A stretch of 64,000 bases of DNA from Asterias amurensis (taxonomy: Eukaryota > Echinodermata > Asteroidea > Forcipulatida > Asteriidae). Location: assembly GCF_032118995.1 (NCBI RefSeq), contig NC_092650.1, positions 992,001-1,056,000 on the forward strand, written 5' to 3'. The notes beneath the pieces are model-generated. The model searched no databases and was not told where the DNA came from. It saw only the letters and a list, made by a program, of their open reading frames with translations. The position numbers and the translations under genes were made by a program. Positions 45,093 through 55,530 of this stretch are shown here, piece after piece (the first letter of the stretch is position 1; each line of letters starts with the position of its first letter).

Positions 45093-45325
45093 GTGGCAGT
45101 TAACCCACTTTATGTAGATCCAAAGGTTTTTGTGAGTAAATATTTATTTATTTTCGGTGAAGGTGCCAGCGCAGGATATCGGGATTCTAAGTCATTATGG
45201 GGCAAATTAGTAGAATCTCTTGATCTTAAGAACAACCTACAAAATCGCAGGAGGGCATACTTCTCAATGAAGAAAAATTATTTTGGTGTCAAAGACAGTT
45301 TCGATGCAATAACTAATGACAGGTA
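45093..45325 (+). CDS. Possible exon fragment in the transposon core, unknown product
   Basis: An open frame (after a stop at 45084) reads through FIFGEGASAGYRDSK, LWGKLVESLDLKNN and KNYFGVKDSFDAITND. It ends at a consensus-like donor (AACAGGTAAGT near 45320). The composition looks protein-like, but there is no family I recognise and no clear ATG. It could be a remnant of the element's own gene or of captured sequence. Confidence 0.35.
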
Positions 45326-46689
45326 AGTTTTTTTTTCATCAATTTTTGTGTTGATAATTTTTTATGTTATACAATTTTTACTATCGCTGGGTCGAGGTAT
45401 TTCAAATCATAAAAAGTAGGCTTATCAATTTAACGGTTCCAGACACAAACAAACATATGTTGACGCAACAGTCCAGAACAAGTCGTCGCATTTGTCTCAT
45501 AGTGACGGATCGGGAAAAGTGCATTCTGGGTAAATCCACCTTGAAGTTTTGGCGTGTATTCATCCATTGCTTTCATATCTTTCTATCATAGGCCTACATT
45601 ATCACTTTCAAAATTGATGGTATGTTTCTAAGAATGTTTAAAAGGTATTTGTTTCGTTGATTCAAAATGAAACGATATCAAATAAACCAACCTATTTGTC
45701 AATTATGTAATAAACACTGTTCTCGTTTATACGCGCTTATTCGTCACTTTTTGTGCCCGATTTGTCGGTATGTAAAACAAACAAATAATGAAAATCTACG
45801 TGCCTGGGCTTATTCGTGAGCAATATCAGCATTAATGCAATTGCACGTTCCTTAACGTGTCGTTATTTTGGTTAAACATGATATTTATAATGTAAAATCC
45901 TGAGTAACTGGTCCATAACTTTTATTTTATTATTTATTTTATTTTTCATTTTATTTAATTTATTTATTCATTTGGCGGTGTGGCGGCCTCAGTGCTCTGG
46001 CGGTCTCAGAGCTCCGGGTGACGTCACCGGGGATTTCGGCACGCAGTAATCACAGTGTCAGATCTCTGGCGGCGTGCCCAGCTCTCCGGGATGACGTAGC
46101 ATGCTGTTGTTGTGGGCGTGAGTCTCCGGTGCATGCTCTGCATGCATGCTGCGCTGACCTCCCCCATCCCCCTACCGCCACGAATAAATCTTCGAGACCT
46201 GTTTTGTTATCGTACGAGTGCTTTTTCGAGGGGCAACCCTAAAACCCTTTTTTGGCTTTCAGAAGAACCTTCTTTGTAATTCCCACTCCTCAAATACTTA
46301 TTACGTGATTCTTCACAATACTGTCGCATACGCTCGATACCACACGACATGGGCGACGCCATGACAGCTTAGTCTGGCCCCCTGACCAAAGATTCCTTGA
46401 CGTCTCTTGTTAAAAATCTTAGGTCAGGTATCACCCACGGTTAAAAATAGAGCATGACGCAACTTGTCAGGGTCCGGGGTCATTTCCAGGGAAACCATGT
46501 CTGCACTGTATCGTACTAGTTGCGATAACGTACCCTCCTCCCGACGGCCGCCAGGCCGGAGGGTTACGATATTATTTTGATCGGCAATTAATGACAATCT
46601 TGTTCAACACGTATTATTTCGACAGCTAGTCACCAGATTTGCCTCAATTTTACCACTTCAAAAATCATGAAACTTAATCCTCAGTCAAT

Positions 46690-47190
46690 GTCTAATGAAC
46701 ACTCAAGTCAAAACACCTTTGAAAAATATTTTTGAAAAAAGGACAACTTACAAAACGCTTATTGCGCACAAGTTTTTCCCGATTCGTTTAGCAAATTCGT
46801 TAAATGCTACTAGCGAAGACACAACAGGCAGAAGAAGTGAGCAGAGGATTTTGGACATCATTTTTAGTAGATTTGTTTTAGTTTGGAAGGAAATAATGTG
46901 ACACAATCGTACCTCCACATTAACTATCAACATCTCCTGTGTACCTCATTTGAGTTTTAGTTATTCTGAAGAGGTTTTTGATGCATTTTGAAACACTCAT
47001 CTGTCCACAATTAAATGTCTGATTTTTTGTTGATTTTATAAAAAAAAAGAAAAAGAAGTTGGGCGGCGATTTCGAAAGGCCTTCTAAAACTGGCAATTTA
47101 TTTTAATTTTTTTTTCCGGGGGAGGGGGTGGGGGTTGAGCTTTGAAAAATCTCACGCATAGCTGGCCACTGGACTTGGCATCTCTGACTT
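46690..47190. repeat. Repeat family G, copy lacking the TTAA insertion
   Basis: Shares ACACAATCGTACCTCCACAT, CTCCTGTGTACCTCATTTGA, GGGCGGCGATTTC and ATCTCACGCATAGCTGGCCA with 53140-53950. The site CCACATTAACTATC (TTAA at 46920-46923) is uninterrupted here. Confidence 0.8.
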
Positions 47191-47237
47191 GTGGACAAGT
47201 CGTTTATTATCCCACGCGGTGAGATAGTCGAGTTGCA

Positions 47238-47318
47238 GCGAACTGCTGGTTGCGCGACTACACTACGACGAGCTGCCTGGAGTAGGGCAGCGCAGTAGTT
47301 GCGCAACCAGCAGTTCGC
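47238..47318. repeat. Palindrome inside transposon core
   Basis: Arms 47238-47260 and 47296-47318 (GCGAACTGCTGGTTGCGCGA against TTGCGCAACCAGCAGTTCGC) form a hairpin of about 23 bp with a 35-nt loop. Confidence 0.8.
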
Positions 47319-47371
47319 GCGCGGAGAGCACCGCTAGAGGTCCACGTTCCTTACGTCATCCCACGACGTGC

Positions 47372-47677
47372 ATGTTATGTTACAATCAACAGTGGCGTTC
47401 AATCAGTACATCTACATTCTTTCCATGTTTACGTTCACCTCCAACTACCAGATCATCAATTTTTTGTGGTTTGGTTCTAAAGGCTGCACCATGGTTCAGC
47501 ATCATTTTTCTGGCTGGCAATATTGAAACCAATCCAGGCCCCGATCACCACGTTTCCCACGCAGAGTGTGCTCTAAAGCTTGTACTTAATACCGAGGCAC
47601 CAACGTCACTATTCTGTGTGAATTATAGTGATCCCTGTGTCAAAGAAACCTCCAGAATCTGCTCAAATGTTTCATGA
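47372..47677 (+). pseudogene. LINE-type N-terminal ORF fragment with 2A-like peptide
   Basis: A 101-codon ORF (ATG 47372) contains a hydrophobic stretch followed by NIETNPGP, matching the 2A ribosome-skipping consensus D-V/I-E-x-N-P-G-P except Asp to Asn at the first position. 2A motifs at the N terminus of CR1/L2-type LINE proteins are known from sea urchins and lancelets. No reverse transcriptase follows, so this is a fragment carried in the transposon core. It may be a chance match to part of the motif, but the hydrophobic lead-in supports it. Confidence 0.6.
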
Positions 47678-48385
47678 TGGCATTAAGCTATAACGAGAAG
47701 TCACTTTTGACATTGAGCCAGCAGACGGAGATAAAGAAGAGGACGAGTTCCCGAACAAGTCTAACTTGAGGGGAGGTTGATGATGGAGTGAGGAAACAAG
47801 ATAGAGTAATAGCGCCAAGTATATTGATCCTGTGCCTTATATTGCATCCTACTTCAAAGTCTAATGATACAGATGGCAAGCATTCGAGTGACAGCAGAGG
47901 AGGCTCGTTGTAAAAGTCAACAAGGATCACATCAACGTGCGTCTTCATCGATACGTCTAGGAGCAACGTGCCAATCTATTGACTATAACCCAGTAGCAGT
48001 TTCAGCCAGAAGACTTCTCGTGAGAGAACCAAGTCCACACTGCTCTACGATAGAGTTTGAACTCAGTCGCGGGTGACATCATACTTCCTTCTGGGTTAGA
48101 TGTATCCTTAGGTTCAATTGGGGACAGTGACCTTGAACCTCGATATGACAGTGGTGTTGATGCTGTTGCGAATGATGTGACAAAGATAGTGTAATCGTTT
48201 GTTCCAGAATCTGCTGTTTTTTTATGGCATCAAGCTAAAACGAGAAATCAGTTTTGACATTGAGCCAGCAGACGTGGACAAAAAAAAAAAGAGGACGAGT
48301 TCCCGAACTTGATCAGAGGGGAGGTTGATGATGGAGTGAGGAAACAAGATAGAGTAACAGCGCAAAGTATGTGACTATTGATCCT
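47675..48385. repeat. Direct duplication of about 150 bp, copies about 545 bp apart
   Basis: TTTTGACATTGAGCCAGCAG, GAGGACGAGTTCCCGAAC and GAGGTTGATGATGGAGTGAG occur at about 47680-47825 and 48225-48370. In one frame both read an acidic peptide around FDIEPAD, but each is broken by stops. Perhaps the remains of a coding repeat. Confidence 0.75.
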
Positions 48386-49051
48386 GTGCCTATTAATACG
48401 ACGTACTATTCCTAAACGTATGGCAGTGTTGATATCAACAAAACAGCCAAGACTAAAAAGGTCGAGCCTCAGAACTAGCAGCCTAGTAAGCATAATTTCA
48501 GTCAGAAGTGTTTGAGTTGAACACTCATGTGTATGCACGAGTTTGGAAATGTTAAAACGTTGTCTCTCGAACAAAATGCATAGTCATGGTTGGACACGAC
48601 AAACAACGTGTATTATTGCTTGAAACAATTTTTGCGAGATTCAACATGGCGTGCACTGACGCAATCATTGGCTTTTGTTGTATACCACTATAGCATGACA
48701 GCAATAACAATCGTGTCTCAAGATAGGATTAACATACTTGTGTAAATGAGTACATGTCTGTCGCAGGTTTTTACCTAGGTTGTTGTAAACAAGTTTGCTA
48801 TAAAATAAAACGCAATGGACAGCAATTAATTTTGAAACGCTTCTCTCAGTGATGGTTACTATTATTATAATATTTCAATATCACAACAGTTGGAATGAAT
48901 TTAGGTACAAGGTTATCAAATATACACGTCAATGGGTTACTGTGAAAGAACAAGTGCAACAACTCACAAGAAGAGCAAAGTCACAAATCAGGTTTGTTCT
49001 GACTTTCTCCTTCAAAGAATAAAATCATACAGTACACTTTAAACCACTTAT

Positions 49052-49441
49052 AAAGACACTGGACACTATTGGTTATTGTCAAAGACCAGTCTTCTCACTT
49101 GGTGTATCTCAGCATATCCATAAAATAATAAACCTGTGAAAATTTGAGCTCGATTGATCGTCGGAATTGCGAGATACTATGAAAGAGAAAAAACACCCTT
49201 GTCACACGAAGTTGTGTCCTTTCAGATGCTAACTTGATTTCGGGAGATTTTAAAAATTCTAAACTTGAGGTCCCGAAATCAAATTCGTGGAAAATTACTT
49301 CTTTCTCGAAAACTACTTCACTTCAGAGGGAGCCGTTTCTCCCAATGTTTGAAACTATCAACCTCTCCCCATTACTCGTTACCAAGTGAGGTTTCATGCT
49401 GATAATTATTTTGAGTAATTACTAATAGTGTCCACCCTTTA
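49052..49441 (-). mobile_element. TTAA family A copy nested in transposon core
   Basis: AGACACTGGACACTATTGGT at the left and AATAGTGTCCACCCTTTAAA at the right are the family termini. The interior includes the family hallmark TCTCCCCATTACTCGTTACC in reverse. Confidence 0.8.
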
Positions 49442-49629
49442 AATTTCAATAAACTGAAGTTGTACAGTACATTCAATTTAGCAAAATCAATAAAGGCAAT
49501 AGTAAAATTCGTTCTAGCTACTTCAACAGTAATTACAACTCTGCAAAATGACACCTGGTCAACGGCAATTAACCACTGGAACAAAAAGTTCGTAGTGGAG
49601 CAACGGCCACGATAGTGTTTTTACAAGTG

Positions 49630-51365
49630 TTTTTTTTTTGCTCATCCATACCCCCTTATTTTGTTTAATTTCGCGCAATGCATTCCGTGCTAATAATGGT
49701 GGCTGAAAAACGTTCCACCAAAAAAACTTATTTTTTCAACCTCATTGACGGGGTGCTCCACTATTTTAGATAGCTAGTATGAGAAAGGAGTCCTCAAAGA
49801 ATATTTTGGTATATTGGAATTGGTGGAGCACCCCGTCCTTGATGGTGTTTTTGCTCATCCATGTACCCCCCTTATTTTGTTTCAGTTCGCGCAATGCACT
49901 GTACGTGTTAATGGTGGCTTAAAAACGTTCCGCCAAAAGAACTAATTTTTTCGACCTCATTGACGGGGTGCTCCACTATTTTGGATAGCTAGTATGAAAG
50001 AGGAGTCCTTAAAGAATATTTTGGTATATTGGAATTGGTGGAGCACCCCGTCCTTGATGGTGTTTTTGCTCATCCGTATACCCCCCTTATTTTGTTTCAG
50101 TTCGCGCTATGCACTGTACGTGTTAATGGTGTATTAAAAACGTTCCGCCAAAAGAACTAATTTTTTCGACCTCATTGACGGGGTGCTCCACTATTTTGGT
50201 TAGCTAGTATGAAAGAGGAGTCCTCAAAGAATATTTTGGTATATTGGAATTGGTGGAGCACCCCGTCCTTGATGGTGTTTTTGCCCGTCGATGTACCCCC
50301 CTTATTTTGTTTCAGTTCGCGCTATGCACTGTATGTATTAATGGCGGCTTAAAAACGTTCCGCCAAAAGAACTAATTTTTTCGACCTCATTGACGGGGTG
50401 CTCCACTATTTTGGATAGCTAGTATGAAAGAGGAGTCCTCAAAGAATATTTTGGTATATTGGAATTGGTGGAGCACCCCGTCCTTGATGGTGTTTTTGCT
50501 CATCCATGTACCCCCCTTATTTTGTTTCAGTTCGCGCAATGCACTGTACGTGTTAATGGTGTATTAAAAACGTTCCGCCAAAAGAACTCATTTTTTCGAC
50601 CTCATTGACGGGGTGCTCCACTATTTTGGATAGCTAGTATGAAAGAGGAGTCCTCAAAGAATATTTTGGTATATTGGAATTGGTGGAGCACCCCGTCCTT
50701 GATGGTGTGTTTGCTCATCCATGTACCCCCCTTATTTTGTTTCAGTTCGCGCTATGCACTGTACGTGTTAATGGTGTATTAAAAACGTTCCGCCAAAAGA
50801 ACTAATTTTTTCGACCTCATTGACGGGGTGCTCCACTATTTTGGTTAGCTAGTATGAAAGAGGAGTCCTCAAAGAATATTTTGGTATATTGGAATTGGTG
50901 GAGCACCCCGTCCTTGATGGTGTTTTTGCTCATCCGTGTACCCCCTTATTTTGTTTCAGTTCGCGCTATGCACTGTACGTGTTAATGGTGGCATTAAAAC
51001 GTTCCGCCAAAAGAACTAATTTTTTCGACCTCATTGACGGGGTGCTCCACTATTTTGGATAGCTAGTATGAAAGAGGAGTCCTTAAAGAATATTTTGGTA
51101 TATTGCAATTGGTGGAGCACCCCGTCCTTGATGGTGTTTTTGTCCGTCGATGTACCCCCTTATTTTGTTTCAGTTCGCGCAATGCACTGTACGTGTTAAT
51201 GGTGGCTTAAAAACGTTCCGCCAAAAGAACTAATTTTTTCGACCTCATTGACGGGGTGCTCCACTATTTTGGATAGCTAGTATGAAAGAGGAGTCCTTAA
51301 AGAATATTTTTGTATATTGCAATTGGTGGAGCACCCCGTCCTTGATGGTGTTTTTGCTCATTTAT
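49630..51365. repeat. Right-arm tandem array, about 8 monomers, inverted relative to left arm
   Basis: CACCCCGTCCTTGATGGTGT recurs about every 215 bp from about 49830 to 51335. Monomers are the reverse complement of those in the left arm and keep the GTGGAGCACCCCGTC / GACGGGGTGCTCCAC stem. The innermost copy (about 49640-49750) is the most diverged. Confidence 0.97.
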
Positions 51366-52559
51366 CATGCCCCCCCCCCTTTATATTTCGTTCGCGCAAT
51401 GCACCATCATCAGCCATAATAGGGGGATGAAGCCTATGTACATACACAGTATGCGCGTGTGGGTCATGCATACAAATTACACACAGTTGTACACTCGTTG
51501 TAGTTCAGCCATGGACTTCAGCAGTGCTCCATGTTAATGCATAATGTCATCATGCACGGAGAACCTTTCTAAAAAATAATCTTGAAATGCCAAGTTGTCC
51601 AATGAAAGAACGCACTGGTAAGTACAAAGTATCATTCCAAAGACTTTCTATACACAGGAATATATGCAGCAAATTCTACAGTCGTCTTGCAATCTAGCTA
51701 CCTCCATATTTCTACCTCCATGCTTCATGGATACACGTACGTATGTATGTACGTATGTACATACGTGCAATACAATCTGTTACATCGTATATAAAAGCGT
51801 TCCGCCATTCCGTCGTTCCGCAATCGTTCCGCGTTTTACCAACGTCCATAAAAAAGTGTGGATTCTGATTTATATCGGATATTAATCGGTAATCATCACT
51901 CAATCACAATATTCATAACATAATCATACTTGGCATGGTCATGTGTGCTTGTTGTGCATTCCCCCCTGTTTTTCTGTGTCTTTTTATTTATAACGCTATT
52001 TTATTTATCTGTTTTTTTATCATTGCATTGGTTGAGTGGTTAGTATTTAAGGTAGTAAACTGTATAAAGTTAAAAATCTCCATCCGCCGTCAGGCGACTG
52101 GACAGTCTGCCGGACAACTGGACGGATTGTCTATTTGACCATCAGACAACTCAACCGATGCGATGGCCGCAATGTTCGGTAGATAGCGTGACAGGCCTGC
52201 AGTAGCTGAAAGTGTACACGGGGGCCAGATTTCCATTTTGTAAATCATCATGTCTATAGCACCAGTTGAGTTCCAGTTGTCTTGTCGTCATCACCTTTTT
52301 CAGTTTCTTCAGGGTTTTTTTTCTCTTAGCATTTTTGTGTCCGATCTGCACTGCATCAACAATCAAGCACTCTTGGCCTAACGTAAAGGTAAACGAACCT
52401 CAAATATAAAGTTTTGTGCGATTCCAATAAACTGGCAGACATGTGTATAAATTTAAATTAAAATGCGCGACAAGCCAGTACAGATGGTCCCCGCCCCTTG
52501 CTGGAGGCTCCTGTCTACACTAATTTATAAATTTATTACTTTTATAACCCTGTATTTTT

Positions 52560-54012
52560 CTTTTGAAGGCAGTGGACGTGGACACTATTGGTAATTACTC
52601 AAATAACTGTTAGCATAAGACCTTACTTGGTAACGAGTAATGGGGAGAGGTTAATAGTATAAAACATTGTGAGAAGCGGCTCCCTCTGAAGTAACGTAGT
52701 TTTCGAGAAAGAAGTAAATTTCCACGAATTTAATTTCGAGACCTCAGATTTAGAATTTGAGGTCTCGAAATCAAGCATCACAAAGCACACAAATTCGTGT
52801 GACAAGGGTGTTTTTTCTTTCATTATTATTTTGCAACTTCGATGACCGATAGAGCTCGAACTTTCACAAGTTTGTTATTTTGTGCCACGTTGAGATACAC
52901 AGACCCACCAAGTCTCACGCATTAGGCATGAGACTCACGCATTTGGGCTCTGTCTCACGCTCACACGCACAGCAAACATTTTTTCACGCATTGGGGCCAG
53001 ACTGGGAAAAAATAACGACAATGCATTGCCAAATCGCGCCCGTGTGTACAAAAAAACGCAACCTACAATGTTTGCAAAATCTTCAGATTGTACGCAGTTT
53101 ATCAGAACTTGAGCTGCCGTACAAACAGAGCGCAAATTTGCAGATTGCGCATGCTTTTGCTCTCCCAGCAGGTTCAGCTAAAATTTGGCAAATTCGTTCA
53201 ATGCGCTCCAAGAGCGAAGACTCTTCAACAACAGAGGCAGAAGTCGTGATTGGAGGATTTTAGGCATCATTTTTAGCAAAAAAAATATCTTTTTGGGGGA
53301 AACAATCTGACACAATCGTACCTCCACATTAAAGCCATTGGACCCTTTTGGTTCAGAAAAAAAAAAAAATTCACAGATTTACAAATAACTTACAGGGTTT
53401 ACAGAAGATAATGGTGAAAGACTTCTCTTGAAATATTATTCCATGAAATGCTTTACTTTTTGAGAAAACAGCAAAACAATATAAATTCTCGTTAACGAGA
53501 ATTACGGATTTATTTTAAACACATGTCATGACACGGCGAAACGCGCGTAAACAAGGGTGGGTTTTTCCGTTGTTTTCTCCCGACTCCGATGACCGATTGA
53601 GCCTAAATTTTCACAGGTTTGTTATTTGATATAGAAGTTGTGGTACACAAAGTGTGGGCCTTGGACAACACTGTTTACCAAAAGGGTCCAATGGCTTTAA
53701 CCAGCAACATTTCCTGTGTACCTCATGTGAGTTTGTAGTATACTATGTATACTGAAGAAGTTTCTGATGCGCTTTGAAACACTTTTTTTGTCCATAAATA
53801 AATTTCAGGATTTTTTTTGTTTTGTTCGGGCGGCGATTCCGGTCTCCGAGAGATAAAAAGGCCTTCCAAAATGATTTTTTTTTTTAGGTGGGGGGGGGGG
53901 TTGGCTTTGACAAATCTCACGCATAGCTGGCCTCTGAACTTGGCATCTCTGGATACACCAAGTGAGAAGTATGGTCTTTGACAATTACCAATAGTGTCCT
54001 GTGTCTTTAAGT
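52560..54012. mobile_element. TTAA family A copy split by a 1-kb family G element
   Basis: Family A starts AAGGCAGTGGACGTGGACAC (52567) and runs to GTTGAGATACAC (about 52901). It resumes at GATACACCAAGTGAGAAGTA (about 53951) and ends AATAGTGTCCTGTGTCTTTA. The inserted block is bounded by GATACAC on both sides, a candidate 7-bp target duplication. It contains tctcacgcat-type repeats and a family G region. Confidence 0.75.
53329..53700. mobile_element. TTAA-flanked foldback MITE family A2
   Basis: The element 53333-53696 (364 bp) has termini AGCCATTGGACCCTTTTGGT and its reverse complement ACCAAAAGGGTCCAATGGCT. It is flanked by TTAA at 53329-53332 and 53697-53700. The related family G copy at 46920-46923 has a single uninterrupted TTAA at the same position. 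Confidence 0.93.
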
Positions 54013-54282
54013 TTTTGTAAAGGTGTATGCCAATAATTAAGAAAACTCAATTGTCTCAACGGTCGAGTTGTCCAACATTGTGTTGTCCAAACGGTAGAGT
54101 TGTCCAAACGGTTGAGTTGTCCAAACGGTCGAGCTGTCTGAAAACCTTAAAGAACACCGTCAAGCTTAAGTTTGTCAGACTCATAATTACAATTTATTTT
54201 TTTCACAAAGATATTGTACCAAGAGGGAGCCTCATATTTGTTCAATTGAAAAACACAAGACCGCCAGACCTGTCACGAGTTT

Positions 54283-54752
54283 ACTGGCCCAACACTAAAA
54301 CTACTGGCCCGACACTAAAACTACTGGCCTGACACTAAAACTACTGGCCCAACACTAAAACTACTGGCCCGACACTAAAACTACTGGCCCGACACTAAAA
54401 CTACTGGCCCGACACTAAAACTACTGGTCCGACACTAAAACTACTGGCCCAACACTAAAACTACTGGCCCGACACTAAAACTACTGGCCCAACACTAAAG
54501 CTACTGGGCCGACACTAAAACTACTGGCCCAACACTAAAACTACTGGCCCAACACTAAAACTACTGGCCCGACACTAAAACTACTGGCCCAACACTAAAG
54601 CTACTGGCCCGACACTAAAACTACTGGCCCAACACTAAAACTACTGGCCCGACACTAAAACTAATGGCCCAACTCTAAAGCTACTGGCCCGACACTAAAA
54701 CTACTGGCCCAACACTAAAACTACTGGCCGCCCGACACTAAAACTACTGGCC
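54283..54752. repeat. 20-bp minisatellite, about 23 copies
   Basis: A unit CTACTGGCCCGACACTAAAA is repeated about 23 times, with the second half of the linker alternating between CCCGAC and CCCAAC variants. One unit near 54730 has a 3-bp insertion. Confidence 0.97.
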
Positions 54753-55379
54753 AGTATTAAGTTTGAGCCATGCAATAAAGTGCTTGCTTATTACCTGTAA
54801 CAGTTGAGTTCACTTCCAAGACTTTTTATGAATCCCTTTAGGTTGCTAAGAAAACACAAAAGTAAAAGAAAATGGCATGGAACAAAGAGAAGTCTTTGAT
54901 TTACCAGGATGACAAATGAGTGCACGTGTGTTCATTTGTGGTGCACATTTATTATGTGAAACTCTACCTCCGGTAAAACTGTCAACGTTTACGTTGGCGT
55001 AAATTTTGATAGTGTGATAAATGTTGTTTATTTGCTGATTAACTGCACGGCTCACACTGCATAATAGTCTCAGTTCAGTTAGTTATCTGCAAAGAAATAA
55101 TTTAATCCAAGAAAGCCTTTCTCGGGCAACTGAAAGCACTTATGCAACAAGGGTGTTGTTTTTTTCTTATGTTATTTTCTTGCAACTTCGATGACCAATG
55201 TATGTATCTGAGACAGATTGCCTGTTGCCAGATTGGTTTTTAACCCCTAGTGTGAGATTTATCTAGTTCCCTTTTTGGGAAGTTCATCTAAAAAAAAGTT
55301 TTAATGGAGCATTTGCCTTGTGGAAAAGATCAAAGCTCTGTAAACTGAGCAAACCAATGGAACATACATACATTTAATA

Positions 55380-55530
55380 CAAATAAGTTTTAATAGATTA
55401 ATAGATTTCTTGAAAATTGGCAAAGGGTTACAATTTCTAACGGATACTGGGAGGTTGTTCCACATTTGGGGAGCATTATAGGAGAAAGTCCGGTTGTGAG
55501 CACTTGAGAGTGGTCTGATTATTGTATTGC
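55380..55530 (-). pseudogene. LINE ORF2 C-terminal fragment
   Basis: The reverse strand reads RPLSSAHNRTFSYNAPQMWN, then NLPVSVRNCNPLPIFKKSIN. This is the typical C-terminal block (FSYxAPxxWNxLPxxVR) of CR1/Jockey-type LINE proteins. No reverse-transcriptase domain remains upstream. Confidence 0.75.

Larger units (their letters stand above)
41769..51856. mobile_element. 10-kb foldback DNA transposon (Foldback/Rehavkus type) with 9-bp target duplication
   Basis: The element spans 41778-51847 (10,070 bp), flanked by identical ATAAAAAAG at 41769-41777 and 51848-51856. Ends start GGACGTTGGTAAAACGCGGA in both orientations. Each arm has about 480 bp of near-identical unique terminal sequence (41778-42260 and 51365-51847) followed by an array of about 215-bp monomers in inverted orientation. 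A 9-bp duplication with long, tandem-repeat-bearing inverted arms is the organisation of Drosophila Foldback and of Rehavkus (MuDR-related) elements. The core (44.76-49.63 kb) carries only short ORFs, so this copy is probably non-autonomous or decayed. Confidence 0.9.

Noticed and set aside
42261-51365. CRISPR-like array or centromeric satellite
   Set aside because: Eukaryotic context, about 215-bp monomers without spacers, and clean inverted symmetry with a 9-bp target duplication fit a transposon arm, not a CRISPR array or centromere.
52880-53263. 127-codon plus-strand open frame
   Set aside because: It lies inside repeat family G (tctcacgcat-rich) and overlaps a transposon junction. No conserved domain, and the sister copy at 46.7 kb does not keep the frame.
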